Source: Cryobacterium sinapicolor | GTDB taxonomy: Bacteria; Actinomycetota; Actinomycetes; Actinomycetales; Microbacteriaceae | Direction: 5' to 3' | Assembly (NCBI RefSeq): GCF_004403465.1 | Contig: NZ_SOGQ01000019.1 | Location: forward strand, 1-64,000 | Length of the DNA stretch: 64,000 nucleotides | Shown: piece after piece, positions 10,755 through 21,503 of the stretch | Layout: each line of letters begins with the position of its first letter | Numbering within the stretch: the first letter of the stretch is position 1 | Notes under the pieces: model-generated | Seen by the model: the letters and a program-made list of their open reading frames with translations, nothing else | Told to the model about the DNA's origin: nothing | Databases searched by the model: none | Translations under genes and position numbers: made by a program

Positions 10755-12287
10755 ATGCATCTCGGCGAAGACCTCATCACTCTTGGCATCCTGCTCGTCG
10801 TTGCCTACCTCCTCGGCCGCGCCGGAAAGTTGATCGGGCTGCCGTCCATCCCGCTTTACATGATCGTCGGGCTCCTCGCCAGCCCGAACACCGGCTGGTT
10901 CCCGCTGGACTTCCAGTCGGCAGACATCGAACTGATCGCCATCTTCGGCCTGATCCTGCTTCTGTTCAGCCTGGGCCTCGAATTCGACCAGGAGGCGTTC
11001 TTCGGCGACGCCGGAAAACTCCTGATCTCCGGCGGATCCTACGTTCTGATCAACATGGGCGCCGGCTTCGCGTTCGGTCTGATGGTCGGCTGGGGCAGCC
11101 GGGAGGCCCTCGTGATCGCCGGCATGACCGGCACCTCCTCGAGCGCCATCATCACCAAGCTCCTGATCGAACTGCGCCGGCTGGCCAACAAGGAAACCCC
11201 GATGATCCTCGGCGTGACCGTCGTCGGCGACATCTTCATCGCCGTCTATCTGGCGATCGTCTCCGTCGTTCTCAGCGGCAAGACCGAGGTCTGGCCGATC
11301 GTGCTGCAACTGAGCATCGCCTTCCTCTTCCTGGTCGTGATGTTCTCCGTGGCCCGCTGGGGAGCCAAAGTCGTGTCCCGGCTGATGCGCACCAAGGACG
11401 ACGAGCTGTTCACCATCCTCTTCTTCGGGCTCGCCGTGCTGTTCGCCGGGATCGGCGAGATCATCGGCGTGACGGATGCGATCGGTGCCTTCCTGATCGG
11501 GGTGGTGCTTGGCGCGAGTACATACCGCGGCCGGATCGAACGCGTCGCCGTGCCGCTCCGCGACGTGTTCGGGGCGTTCTTCTTCCTCAACTTCGGACTC
11601 GCGCTGAACGTGGCCGAATTCGGGTCGGTGATCACCATCGTCGTCGCGGCCGTGGGGATGACCTTCGTTCTCAGCCTGATCTCCGGCATGCTGATGGCGC
11701 GGCTGCACGGGATGGGCCCGCGGGAGGGACTCAACACCGCGGCCATCTTCGTCAACCGCGGCGAATTCACCCTGATCCTGGCGACCCTGTCGGTGACCGC
11801 GGGTCTCGATCAGCGGCTGCAGTCCTTCGCCGGGCTCTACGTGCTCACCATGGCGATCGTGGGACCGCTCTTCGCGGCGAACTCGGAGAAGATCGGCTCG
11901 GCCCTGCGGCGGCACCAGAATGCCGTTCCGGCGCGGAAACGCGCCCACGACGTGATGCTGGCCGAGGAAATCGCCCTGGTCGACGCGGCCACCGCCGCCG
12001 GAACCGGAACGGATGCCCAGCGGGCCGCCGACCGCCTCCTCGCCGACCACCGCAAACGCCCGGCCTCCGCCGCGCCTGCCGCTCGGCCTGCCACGACGCC
12101 TGCGGCAGCGCCGGTCGGCGTGCCGGGTGCCGACGCGGACGCGAACTCCGACGCCGACTCCGACTCCGACGAGCCGGGGTCCGCGGCCAGCGACTCGATG
12201 CTCGACTTCATCTCCGGCCGGCGTACGGCCGAAACCGGCCCGGCCGACAAGCCGGCGCGTGACACCGCTTCAGGGGACTACTCATGA
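10755..12287 (+). CDS. CPA2 family cation:proton antiporter
   Basis: Membrane antiporter of the KefB/KhtU type, 510 residues. About 12-13 hydrophobic segments fill residues 1-385, including the conserved TGTSSSAIITKLL helix region and GVTDAIGAFLIGV. The remainder (about 386-510) is a hydrophilic cytoplasmic tail rich in Ala, Asp, Ser and Pro, with runs such as DADANSDADSDSDE that look like low-complexity expansion. It probably exchanges K+ or Na+ for H+ under control of the RCK_C protein just upstream. The 3' end overlaps SURF1 by four bases (ATGA). Confidence 0.9.
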   Translation: MHLGEDLITLGILLVVAYLLGRAGKLIGLPSIPLYMIVGLLASPNTGWFPLDFQSADIELIAIFGLILLLFSLGLEFDQEAFFGDAGKLLISGGSYVLINMGAGFAFGLMVGWGSREALVIAGMTGTSSSAIITKLLIELRRLANKETPMILGVTVVGDIFIAVYLAIVSVVLSGKTEVWPIVLQLSIAFLFLVVMFSVARWGAKVVSRLMRTKDDELFTILFFGLAVLFAGIGEIIGVTDAIGAFLIGVVLGASTYRGRIERVAVPLRDVFGAFFFLNFGLALNVAEFGSVITIVVAAVGMTFVLSLISGMLMARLHGMGPREGLNTAAIFVNRGEFTLILATLSVTAGLDQRLQSFAGLYVLTMAIVGPLFAANSEKIGSALRRHQNAVPARKRAHDVMLAEEIALVDAATAAGTGTDAQRAADRLLADHRKRPASAAPAARPATTPAAAPVGVPGADADANSDADSDSDEPGSAASDSMLDFISGRRTAETGPADKPARDTASGDYS

Positions 12288-13069
12288 TCAAGACCATGCT
12301 CCGCCCGCGCTGGCTGCTCGCGCTGTTGCTGGCGCTCGCGATAGCCGCGGCCTTCGCGCTGCTCGGCCGGTGGCAGCTGGAACGCGCCATCGCGTCTGGC
12401 GAGGTCGTGGAGCGCAGCACCGAGACCGTGCTGCCGCTCAGTGACGCCGTCTCACCAGACGGTCCGCCGCGCGAGGCCGCGACCGGTCAGCTGGTCACCG
12501 TGGACGGCTCCTTCGTGCCGGGGGACGACGTGCTGATCAGCGAACGCCTCAACGGGGGCGAGCGCGGTTTCTGGATGGTGAGCCGGTTCGAGACGGTGGC
12601 AACGGCATCCGTGCCCGTCTCCACCATCGCCGTGGCTCGCGGCTGGTCCGCCACGGAGGCGGAGGTCCAGGCGGCGATCGACGAGCTCGCGGCCCAGGCC
12701 GCCGGGCAGCAGCAGACCGTGACCGGCCGGTTCGTACCCTCCGAGGCCCCGGCCGTGCCGGACTCGGAGCTGGACCCGCGCACCCAGGCCACGGTCTCCA
12801 CCGCCGCTTTGATCAACCAGTGGACTGACTTCACCGACCAGTCCGTCTACGCCGGCTACATCGTCGACACGGATGCCGTCGCGGGCCTGACCGTGATCGA
12901 CTCGCCGGTGCCCGGCAACGACGCGTCGGTCAACTGGCTGAACATCTTCTACGCCCTCGAGTGGGCCGTCTTCGCCGGGTTCGCGGTGTTCCTCTGGTAC
13001 CGCCTGGTCCGGGACGACTGGGAGCGCCACCAGGAGCAGGCCGCCATCGACGCGGCGGAGGCCGTCTAG
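12284..13069 (+). CDS. SURF1 family cytochrome oxidase biogenesis protein
   Basis: A 261-residue SURF1-like protein with the family topology: transmembrane helices at about 8-27 and 228-248 around an extracytoplasmic domain. The first helix leads into LLGRWQLERA, the family's GxWQxxR motif region. SURF1 proteins assist heme A insertion into aa3-type cytochrome c oxidase. The gene overlaps the antiporter stop and is followed by a DUF3817 membrane protein whose -10 box includes the SURF1 stop codon. No oxidase genes are in the window, so the partner lies elsewhere. Confidence 0.88.
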   Translation: MIKTMLRPRWLLALLLALAIAAAFALLGRWQLERAIASGEVVERSTETVLPLSDAVSPDGPPREAATGQLVTVDGSFVPGDDVLISERLNGGERGFWMVSRFETVATASVPVSTIAVARGWSATEAEVQAAIDELAAQAAGQQQTVTGRFVPSEAPAVPDSELDPRTQATVSTAALINQWTDFTDQSVYAGYIVDTDAVAGLTVIDSPVPGNDASVNWLNIFYALEWAVFAGFAVFLWYRLVRDDWERHQEQAAIDAAEAV

Positions 13070-13072
13070 AAT
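13067..13072 (+). promoter_or_regulatory. Leaderless -10 box of the DUF3817 gene
   Basis: TAGAAT ends six bases before the ATG at 13079. Its first three bases are also the SURF1 stop codon. Confidence 0.6.
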
Positions 13073-13078
13073 TGGCCT

Positions 13079-13521
13079 ATGCCACTTGACCCCAAGCCTG
13101 CCGACATCCCCAAAATCCCCGGCGCGCTCCGGCTTTACAAGATCTCCTCGGTGATCACCGGTGTCTTCCTCCTGCTGCTCTGCGTCGAGGTCTTCCTGAA
13201 GTTCGTGCTTCAGCTCGAAATCGAAGTCGGCGGCCCGAACGGGATCATCGCCCTCGTGGCGCGGGACTCGGTGACCGCCTTCAACCTGAGCACCGGCATC
13301 CTGATCGTGCACGGCTGGCTGTACGTGCTCTACCTGTTCAGCGACTTCCAGCTGTGGAGCCTGATGCGCTGGTCATTCCCCAGGTTCCTGCTGATCGCAC
13401 TCGGAGGCATCATTCCTACTCTGTCCTTCTTCCTCGAGGTGCGCGTCGCGCGCGAGGTCAACGCCTTCCTGGCGACGCACGCCGCCGTAGACTCGACTGC
13501 CGCGTCGGCCGAGGCCCGCCC

Positions 13522-13525
<4 letters not shown>
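13079..13525 (+). CDS. DUF3817 domain membrane protein
   Basis: A 148-residue protein with three hydrophobic segments (about 20-42, 70-100 and 103-120) matching the DUF3817 family, common upstream of guaA in actinobacteria. It carries the [21 protein letters not shown] segment that marks the family (positions about 80-100). Function is unknown. It appears to start a new transcript with a TAGAAT box six bases before ATG, and its stop overlaps the guaA GTG start by four bases, so guaA is probably translated by coupling from this gene. Confidence 0.87.
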
Positions 13526-15114
<1,589 letters not shown>

Positions 15115-15143
15115 GCGCTGCGCGCTCCTCCATGTTGTGAAAG

Positions 15144-15175
15144 AAAACACCCTCGACTTGGTCGGGGGTGTTTTT
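15144..15175 (+). terminator. Rho-independent terminator after guaA
   Basis: A 12-bp stem (AACACCCTCGAC against GTCGGGGGTGTT) with a TTG loop, followed by a run of T residues, 30 bases after guaA. Confidence 0.9.
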
Positions 15176-15216
15176 CATTCGCGGGGAGTGGGCGAGCGCG
15201 GGGCGGGGAGGACGAC

Positions 15217-15247
15217 AGAAGGGCCGCCCCGATGGGGCGGCCCTTCT
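15217..15247 (-). terminator. Terminator of the BI-1 family gene
   Basis: A perfect 14-bp stem AGAAGGGCCGCCCC / GGGGCGGCCCTTCT with a GAT loop, 23 bases beyond the stop of the minus-strand gene at 15270. No T-run follows, so it may act as a stabilising 3' hairpin. Confidence 0.75.
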
Positions 15248-15269
15248 ATCGTGCGGTGGTGCGGGGGTG

Positions 15270-16076
15270 CTACTCGCGGGCGATGGCGAAGATGCGGAGC
15301 ATCTCGACGTACAGCCAAACGACGGTCAGCATGATGCCGAAGGCACCGGTCCAGCCGTACTTGCGGGGGGCCCGGTTGTTGACGCCGCGCTGGATGAAGT
15401 CGAAGTCGAGCACCAGCGAGTACGCGGCCATGATCACGGCGAGGACGCCGATCAGGAGGCCGATCGGGATGCCGAAGATCTCGGCGCTGCGGAGGCCGAA
15501 AGCGTTGTCGGTCGCGCCGAAGACCATCATGCCGAAGTTGACTAGGGAGAACACGGCGTAGCCGACCATGGCGATCATGAAGACCTTGGTGGCCTTAGCC
15601 GAGGCACGGATCTTGCCGTTGGCGAAGAGGGCCAGGGTGACTCCGACGACGACGAGCGTGGCCAGCACGGCCTGGGTGACGACACCCGGGTAGATCTGCT
15701 CGAAGACGATCGAGATGCCACCGACGAAGAGACCCTGGGCCGCGGCGTAGGCGAGGATAAGGGGCGGCGACGGCTCCTTCTTGAACGCGTTGACCAGTCC
15801 GAGGACCAGACCCGCGATCGCGCCGACGATCAGCGGCAGGATCGTCACCGGGGTGACGATCCAGCCGATGGCCGCGGTGACCAGCAGCAGGGCGAAGCTG
15901 AGCACCGTCTTGCGGATGGTGTCGTCGTAGCTCATGCGGTCGGTGTCCTGCGAACCGGCGGAGGGCGCGTTGAACATGCCCTGCAGGTCGCTGTCGGAGA
16001 GCACCTTGCCACCTGCAGTGGCGCCGGGAGCGCCGAACGCGGCGTTTCGGGAGAATGCGGGGTTGGAGGATGCCAT
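15270..16076 (-). CDS. Bax inhibitor-1/YccA family membrane protein
   Basis: A 268-residue integral membrane protein with a soluble N-terminus of about 58 residues and seven predicted hydrophobic helices from about 60 to 262. This is the arrangement of the actinobacterial BI-1-like family, whose members form pH-sensitive leak channels in other bacteria (BsYetJ). The conserved acidic positions FDFIQRG and the final segment YVEMLRIFA are present. It stands alone, with a stem-loop after it and converging on guaA. The substrate and role in this organism cannot be inferred. Confidence 0.87.
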   Translation of the reverse strand: MASSNPAFSRNAAFGAPGATAGGKVLSDSDLQGMFNAPSAGSQDTDRMSYDDTIRKTVLSFALLLVTAAIGWIVTPVTILPLIVGAIAGLVLGLVNAFKKEPSPPLILAYAAAQGLFVGGISIVFEQIYPGVVTQAVLATLVVVGVTLALFANGKIRASAKATKVFMIAMVGYAVFSLVNFGMMVFGATDNAFGLRSAEIFGIPIGLLIGVLAVIMAAYSLVLDFDFIQRGVNNRAPRKYGWTGAFGIMLTVVWLYVEMLRIFAIARE

Positions 16077-16149
16077 GGGTGCCGTAGCTCACAATCACGT
16101 GGGTAGGTAGCGGAGCCAGCACCGGTAAGTGCTGGACAGTTCCTAGATT

Positions 16150-16689
16150 CTATTCAGATCTGCTGGGGATCCGCCGTATTCCGGTTGCGACCCGCGGTGA
16201 CCGAGGACGGTGCCCCGCGGACCAGCCGGCCAGCCACCAGGCGAGCCAGGACGCGGCCACCGTGGTGAGGAAGCCGACCAGGTAGCCGACCCAGTTCTGG
16301 TCGTAATTGTTCAGTGCGTCCTTGAGCAGGAAACTCATCGCGATCGGCGGGATCAGGGCCAGGTAGCTCAGAAGCGGGCGGTGCCGCACGAGCAGCCAGC
16401 AGGCCAGCAGGGCCGCGAAGACCCCGTTGAAATCGGCGCCGCCCAGCAGCAGGATGCTGCAGAGTAAGGCCGGTACCAGAACCGTGAGCCGCCGCCACAG
16501 CACCCCGGGCAGGATCAGCCAGCCCAGCACGTGCAGGGGCGGTCCGATGGCCAGGAAGAAGAGGCTGTAGGTGCTGGTGAAGTTCGTGGCGAGCACGCCG
16601 AGCACGACCAGGGTCAGCCCGGCGACGTAGCGGGCGCGGTAGCTGCCCCACCGGTGCAGGCGGGTCGGGGGAACGGTCCAGGGTGTCAT
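16150..16689 (-). CDS. Putative membrane protein, unknown family
   Basis: A 179-residue hydrophobic protein with about five transmembrane segments (about 22-40, 45-62, 72-90, 94-120 and 130-155) and a basic C-terminus. I do not recognise the family with certainty. An overlapping frame at 16154-16651 is arginine- and proline-rich and lacks membrane character, so this frame is preferred. It is divergent from the glycerophosphodiester phosphodiesterase gene and shares with it an intergenic gap of only 38 bases. Confidence 0.7.
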   Translation of the reverse strand: MTPWTVPPTRLHRWGSYRARYVAGLTLVVLGVLATNFTSTYSLFFLAIGPPLHVLGWLILPGVLWRRLTVLVPALLCSILLLGGADFNGVFAALLACWLLVRHRPLLSYLALIPPIAMSFLLKDALNNYDQNWVGYLVGFLTTVAASWLAWWLAGWSAGHRPRSPRVATGIRRIPSRSE

Positions 16690-16715
16690 CGCCTCGATTC
16701 TGGCAGTTGCACGCG

Positions 16716-16721
16716 TAGGGT
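16716..16721 (+). promoter_or_regulatory. Leaderless -10 box of the phosphodiesterase gene
   Basis: TAGGGT ends six bases before the ATG at 16728, in a 38-base gap between divergent genes. Confidence 0.5.
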
Positions 16722-16727
16722 TGGGAA

Positions 16728-17744
16728 ATGCAGCCGATCGTGATCGGTCACCGCGGGGCGAGCGGTTACCGTCCAGAGCACACCCGTTCCGCCTACGAGC
16801 TGGCCGTCGCCCTCGGGGCGGATGCCGTCGAGCCCGACATCGTCGCCACCCGCGACGGCGTTCTGGTGGTGCGCCACGAGAACGAGATCGGGGCGACCAC
16901 GGATGTCGCGGCGCACCCCGAGTTCGCCGGCCGCCGGACCAGCAAGGTGATCGACGGCATCCGTCTGACCGGCTGGTTCACCGAGGACTTCACGTGGGCC
17001 GAGCTGCGCACCCTGCGGGCCCGGGAACGCCTGCCCGAGGTGCGCAAGGCGAGCGCGACCTTCGATGACCGGTTCCCCCTGCTGCGTCTGCGGGACGTGT
17101 TCAAGCTGATGGACCGGCTCTCCGGGCGGGCGCGCCGGCCCATCGGCGTCGTCGCCGAGCTCAAACACGCCACCTACTTCGAGTCGATCGGACTGCCGCT
17201 CGACGAGCTGTTCACTGCCGAGGTCAACGACGCCGGCTGGAACGCCGGCGACGGCCGCCTCACCATCGAGAGCTTCGAGCGCAGCCTGCTTGACAAGGTC
17301 TACGCGCGCGGCATCTACGGCAAGCGCATCTTCCTGCTCGAGGCGCGCGGGAAACCCTACGACGAGGTCGCGCTCCTCGGGCCGAAAGCGCCCCACTACG
17401 CCGACTACCTCTCCGACACCGGGCTCTACGGGCTCAGCGGCAAGGTCGACGGGATCAGCGTGCCCAAATCGTTGATCCTGGCCACGGATGCCGACGGTCA
17501 CGTGTCCGGCGCCTCCGACCTGGTCGACGCCGCCCACGCCGCGGACCTGGAGATCTACTGCTGGACCCTGCGCCCTGAGAACCGGTATCTCGCGAAGACG
17601 TTCCGCCGCGGGCGGCTGCGGGCCGACTTCGGCGACTGGCAGGCCGAGTTCCGCACCATCCTCGGAACCGGGATCGACGGGGTCTTCGCCGACCACCCCG
17701 ACCTGGCGGTGCTCGTGCGGGACGAGCTGGCCGCCGAGGACTGA
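16728..17744 (+). CDS. Glycerophosphodiester phosphodiesterase
   Basis: Hydrolyses glycerophosphodiesters to sn-glycerol 3-phosphate and an alcohol. The 338-residue protein begins with the family motif IGHRGASGYRPEHT (His8, Arg9 and the glutamate of PEHT), followed by DAVEPDIVATRDGVLVVRHE with the metal-binding acidic pair and catalytic His. A GDPD barrel follows, with VVAELKH and DGVFADHPD. There is no signal peptide, so it is probably cytoplasmic like UgpQ. It could supply substrate to GlpD. Downstream lies a GC-rich tandem repeat before the helicase gene. Confidence 0.9.
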   Translation: MQPIVIGHRGASGYRPEHTRSAYELAVALGADAVEPDIVATRDGVLVVRHENEIGATTDVAAHPEFAGRRTSKVIDGIRLTGWFTEDFTWAELRTLRARERLPEVRKASATFDDRFPLLRLRDVFKLMDRLSGRARRPIGVVAELKHATYFESIGLPLDELFTAEVNDAGWNAGDGRLTIESFERSLLDKVYARGIYGKRIFLLEARGKPYDEVALLGPKAPHYADYLSDTGLYGLSGKVDGISVPKSLILATDADGHVSGASDLVDAAHAADLEIYCWTLRPENRYLAKTFRRGRLRADFGDWQAEFRTILGTGIDGVFADHPDLAVLVRDELAAED

Positions 17745-17761
17745 CCTGCGCCCTCGGCCGG

Positions 17762-17940
17762 CACGCCGGGCCGGGTAGGGCCGTGCCGCGCCGTGCCGCG
17801 CCGTGCTAGGTCGTGCCCGGTAGGGCCGTGCCGCGCCGTGCCGGGTAGGGCCGGGTAGGGCCGTGCCGCGCCGTGCCGGGTAGGGCCGTGCCGCGCCGCG
17901 CCGTGCCGGGTCGTGTCGGGTCGTGCCGGGCCGCGCCGAG
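17762..17940. repeat. GC-rich tandem repeat between phosphodiesterase and helicase genes
   Basis: About 180 bases consist of shuffled short units, chiefly GTGCCGCGCC, GTAGGGCC and GTCGTGCCG, repeated many times. It ends 20 bases before the helicase -10 box (TAGAAT at 17961). No coding function is apparent. Confidence 0.85.
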
Positions 17941-17960
17941 GCCCTGTCAGACGCAGCACC

Positions 17961-17966
17961 TAGAAT
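17961..17966 (+). promoter_or_regulatory. -10 box of the helicase gene
   Basis: TAGAAT lies ten bases before the ATG at 17977, right after the tandem repeat. The leader would be only a few bases long. Confidence 0.5.
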
Positions 17967-17976
17967 TGTGAGCGAT

Positions 17977-20433
17977 ATGACGACCCTCTTCGACCCGGAT
18001 CACACGCCCGCCCGCCAGGTTCCCTCCATGGTGCCCATCATCCTCGACGGTCAGGCTTCGGGCGACCGTGAGAGCCCGCTGCTGGAAGGGCTCAACCCGC
18101 AGCAACGGGAGGCCGTGCTCTACCGCGGCCCGGCGCTGCTGATCATCGCGGGCGCAGGGTCCGGCAAGACCAGCGTGCTCACCCGCCGGATCGCCAGCCT
18201 GCTGGAAAGCCGCGAGGCCTGGCCGAGTCAGATCCTCGCCATCACCTTCACCAACAAGGCCGCGGCGGAGATGCGCGAGCGGGTGCGGGCCATCCTCGGC
18301 CAGGGGGCCGACGGCATGTGGATCTCCACCTTCCACTCCTCCTGCGTGCGGATCCTGCGCCGCGAGGCGGAAAGCGCCGGCCTCTCCGCCACGTTCAGCA
18401 TCTACGACTCGGCCGATTCCAAGGTCACGCTCAAGCGCATCATCAAGGCCCTCGACGCCGACACGCTCGGCTTCACGCCCGGCAACGCGTCTGCGAAGAT
18501 CTCCAAGCTCAAGAACGAGCTCGCGGATGCCGACTCCTACGCCCGCAACGCGAACATGAGCGACCCGCAGGAGGTCATGTTCGTCGAGATCTTCCGGCAG
18601 TACACCCACCGCCTGCGCGCGGCCAACGCCCTTGACTTCGACGACCTGATCGGGGAGACGGTCTACCTGTTCCGCGCGTTCCCCAAGGTCGCGGCGCTCT
18701 ACCGGCGCCGGTTCCGCCACATCCTGGTCGACGAATACCAGGACACCAACCACGCGCAGTACTCGCTCGTGCGTGAGCTGACCCGTCCCGTCGAGGCCGA
18801 TCTGGCCGAGGAGATGGAGGCGACCGGCGTGCACGTGCGCAATCTGCGTGACGCGACCGGCGGCATCCCGGGTGCCTCGCTCACCGTGGTCGGCGACTCC
18901 GACCAATCGATCTACGCCTTCCGCGGCGCCGACACCCGCAACATCAGCGAGTTCGAACGCGACTTCCCGGGCACCCGGGTGATCCTGCTCGAGCAGAACT
19001 ACCGCTCGACCCAGAACATCCTCTCGGCCGCCAACGCCGTGATCGGCCACAACTTCGACCGCAAAGACAAGAAACTGTGGAGCGCTGGCGGTGATGGCGA
19101 GAAGATCGTGGGCTACACGGCCTACTCCGGCCACGATGAGGCCCAGTTCGTGTCCGACGAGATCGAGGTGCTGCACCGGGCCGGCATGGCCTACCGCGAC
19201 ATGGCGGTGTTCTACCGCACTAACGCGCAGACGCGTGCGCTGGAAGAGATCCTGGTGCGGTCCGCGGTGCCCTACCGGGTCGTCGGCGGCACCAAGTTCT
19301 ACGAGCGGGCCGAAATCAAGGATGCGCTGGCGTACCTGATATCCGTCGCCAACCCGAACGACGAGCTGGCCCTGCGGCGCATCCTGAACACCCCCAAGCG
19401 CGGGATCGGCCCGGCCACCGAAACGGCGTTGGCCGGCTTCGCGGAGGCGAACCAGATCAGCTTCCGGCAGGCCATGCGCGATTCCGCGTCGCTCGGGCTG
19501 GGCCCGAAGGTGACCGGGGCGATCCTGAAGCTGGCCACCCTGCTCGACGAGGCGGCGCTGAGGCTCGTGCCGGACAACCCGGCCGGCACGGCGAACGTGT
19601 CCGAGCTGCTGACCTTCCTGCTCGACGGCAGCGGGCTGCTCACCCTGCTGCGGAACAGCCGAGACCCGCAGGACGAGGCGCGCGCCGAGAATATCGAGGA
19701 GCTCGTCGCCCAGACCAAGGACTTCAACAAGGAGAACCCCGACTCGGGGTTGGTCGACTTCCTCACCCAGGTGTCGCTGGTGGCCGCCGCCGACGACCTC
19801 GACGACGCCTCCGGCACGGTGTCGCTGATGACGCTGCACACGGCGAAGGGTCTCGAATACGAGGCCGTGTTCCTGACCGGCGTCGAGGAGGGGCTGCTGC
19901 CTCACCAGATGTCGGCTAACGAGCCCGGCGGTCCGGCCGAGGAGCGGCGCCTGTTCTACGTGGGCATCACCCGTGCCCGGCAGAGGCTCTACCTCTCGCT
20001 GGCGATGACCCGGGCCCAGTTCGGCGACATCAACGTGGCCATGCCGAGCCGCTACCTGCAGGAGATCCCCGCCGACCTGATCGACTGGAAGCAGTCCCCG
20101 GGCATGGCGAACTCCCGCGGCGGCACCCAACCCCGGGCCTTGAACGCGAGACGTGACGGCTTCGGTGGCGGCTTCGCCAAGCGCGGTGAGGTGCAGGCGC
20201 TGCCACCCGCGCCGAAGAAGAAGACCGAGTGGGCCAGCCGGGTGCCGAGCCAGGTGCGCGACAACGGCGACCTCACCGTCGAAGCGGGCGACCGCATCCG
20301 TCACGTCGATTTCGGCGACGGTCGCGTCAACCAGGTCACCGGTGACGGCACCAAGCGCATCGCGCACGTGCAATTCGACACGGCGGGCGCAAAGAAGCTA
20401 TTGATCAAGATCGCGCCGATCGAGAAGATCTAG
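17977..20433 (+). CDS. pcrA: ATP-dependent DNA helicase, UvrD/PcrA type
   Basis: Superfamily 1A 3'-5' DNA helicase for repair and replication, 818 residues from ATG 17977. Motifs in order: Q motif GLNPQQREAV at about 39-48, Walker A GAGSGKTS at about 59-66, motif Ia ITFTNKAAAEM, motif II VDEYQDTN, motif III VVGDSDQSIYAFRGA, motif IV QNYRST, motif V MTLHTAKGLEYEAVF and motif VI FYVGITRAR. The C-terminus carries the PcrA-type RNA-polymerase-binding tail (GDRIRHVDFGDGRV to the end). The first 18 codons of the longer open frame overlap the repeat and are not needed. The TAG stop overlaps the next GTG by one base. Confidence 0.94.
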   Translation: MTTLFDPDHTPARQVPSMVPIILDGQASGDRESPLLEGLNPQQREAVLYRGPALLIIAGAGSGKTSVLTRRIASLLESREAWPSQILAITFTNKAAAEMRERVRAILGQGADGMWISTFHSSCVRILRREAESAGLSATFSIYDSADSKVTLKRIIKALDADTLGFTPGNASAKISKLKNELADADSYARNANMSDPQEVMFVEIFRQYTHRLRAANALDFDDLIGETVYLFRAFPKVAALYRRRFRHILVDEYQDTNHAQYSLVRELTRPVEADLAEEMEATGVHVRNLRDATGGIPGASLTVVGDSDQSIYAFRGADTRNISEFERDFPGTRVILLEQNYRSTQNILSAANAVIGHNFDRKDKKLWSAGGDGEKIVGYTAYSGHDEAQFVSDEIEVLHRAGMAYRDMAVFYRTNAQTRALEEILVRSAVPYRVVGGTKFYERAEIKDALAYLISVANPNDELALRRILNTPKRGIGPATETALAGFAEANQISFRQAMRDSASLGLGPKVTGAILKLATLLDEAALRLVPDNPAGTANVSELLTFLLDGSGLLTLLRNSRDPQDEARAENIEELVAQTKDFNKENPDSGLVDFLTQVSLVAAADDLDDASGTVSLMTLHTAKGLEYEAVFLTGVEEGLLPHQMSANEPGGPAEERRLFYVGITRARQRLYLSLAMTRAQFGDINVAMPSRYLQEIPADLIDWKQSPGMANSRGGTQPRALNARRDGFGGGFAKRGEVQALPPAPKKKTEWASRVPSQVRDNGDLTVEAGDRIRHVDFGDGRVNQVTGDGTKRIAHVQFDTAGAKKLLIKIAPIEKI

Positions 20434-21503
20434 TGGCGGGCCCGGCAAGCCGGCCGGAGACCCTGCTCGAACGGCTGAAGTCGTTGCGCGCCCTTGACCT
20501 CGAGGTGGCATCCCGGGCCAGCATCGCCGTCGTCGTGCCGCTGGTGGTGCTCGTGCTGGTGGGCCGGATCGACTGGGCGGCTTACGCGTCGTTCGGGGCG
20601 ATGGCGTCGCTCTACGGCCGGAATGAGCCCTACCGGCTGCGCGCCCGCACGGTCAGCGTCGCCGCGGCCTTCCTGCTGGTCAGCGTCGCGGCGGGGCTCG
20701 CACTGAGCGTGACCGGGGCCTCTCTGCCGGTCCTGGTGCTCGGGCTGATGCTCGTGATCACGGCGGGGATCCTGCTGGCGTCGACGTTCGGCCTGTTCCC
20801 CGGCACGCCGATCTTCTTCGTGTTCGCCTACCTGGTTTGCGCGCAGGTGCCCGCACCGGCCCACGAGCTGCTGCCGCGACTGTTGGTGGCCGTCGCGAGC
20901 GCCGCTCTGGCCTGGCTTCTCACCATGTCCGGCTGGGCAGCTCGGCGCCTGGCCGGCGACCGCTTCGGCGACCTGTTCAAGCAACTGCCCCGCATGCCGC
21001 TGCTGCGCCCGGCCGCCTTCCGCGACGCCCAGGTGTGGTTCACCATTCTGCAGAACCTGGTCGGCGTGCTGCTGGCCGGCGGCCTCGCCCTCTCCGTGGG
21101 AATCGGGCACCCGTACTGGGCCGTGGTGAGCGTGGTCGCGGTGCTGCCGCCGCCCCGCGCCGCGCACTCCCTCTCCCGGGCCGGGCACCGCATCGTCGGA
21201 ACCGTGCTCGGGGTGGCGGTGACCGCGCTGGTGCTGCTGCCCGGGCCATCCGTCTGGGTGCTGATCCTGGTGATCGCGATCGGCCAGTTCGGTGCGGAAA
21301 TCCTGATCGGCAAGCACTATGGCGCCGCCCTGTTGTTCGTCACGCCGCTGGCGCTCACCGTGGCGCACCTGGCCGACCCGGTGGCCGTGCCGACGCTGCT
21401 GGTCGACCGGGTAGTGGAGACGGCGCTCGGCGGCGTGGTCGCGGTGCTGATCGTGCTCACGGTGCGCGGTCTGGCCCGGCGGCGTTCGCGCCGGCTCGCC
21501 TAG
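20433..21503 (+). CDS. FUSC family membrane protein
   Basis: A 356-residue integral membrane protein of the fusaric acid resistance/aromatic acid exporter (FUSC) superfamily. It shows the typical duplicated half: hydrophobic blocks at about 30-160, a short cytoplasmic link with Arg and Lys residues around 168-200, and a second block at about 205-345 containing GIGHPYWAVVSVVAVLPPP. The start GTG overlaps the helicase stop, so the two may be cotranscribed. The substrate is unknown; homologues export aromatic compounds. The C-terminus is basic (RRRSRRLA). Confidence 0.82.
   Translation: MAGPASRPETLLERLKSLRALDLEVASRASIAVVVPLVVLVLVGRIDWAAYASFGAMASLYGRNEPYRLRARTVSVAAAFLLVSVAAGLALSVTGASLPVLVLGLMLVITAGILLASTFGLFPGTPIFFVFAYLVCAQVPAPAHELLPRLLVAVASAALAWLLTMSGWAARRLAGDRFGDLFKQLPRMPLLRPAAFRDAQVWFTILQNLVGVLLAGGLALSVGIGHPYWAVVSVVAVLPPPRAAHSLSRAGHRIVGTVLGVAVTALVLLPGPSVWVLILVIAIGQFGAEILIGKHYGAALLFVTPLALTVAHLADPVAVPTLLVDRVVETALGGVVAVLIVLTVRGLARRRSRRLA

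Noticed and set aside
10386-12050. 554-codon minus-strand frame opposite the antiporter genes
   Set aside because: It is rich in Asp, Glu, Gly and His in the way typical of antisense frames in high-GC DNA. The plus-strand genes have clear domains. The same holds for minus-strand frames at 13330-15150, 17947-20373, 28621-30555, 35220-37067, 40774-42234 and 52409-55138.
13354-13521. Upstream extension of guaA
   Set aside because: It lies entirely within the DUF3817 gene. The GTG at 13522 overlaps that gene's stop and gives the normal N-terminus.
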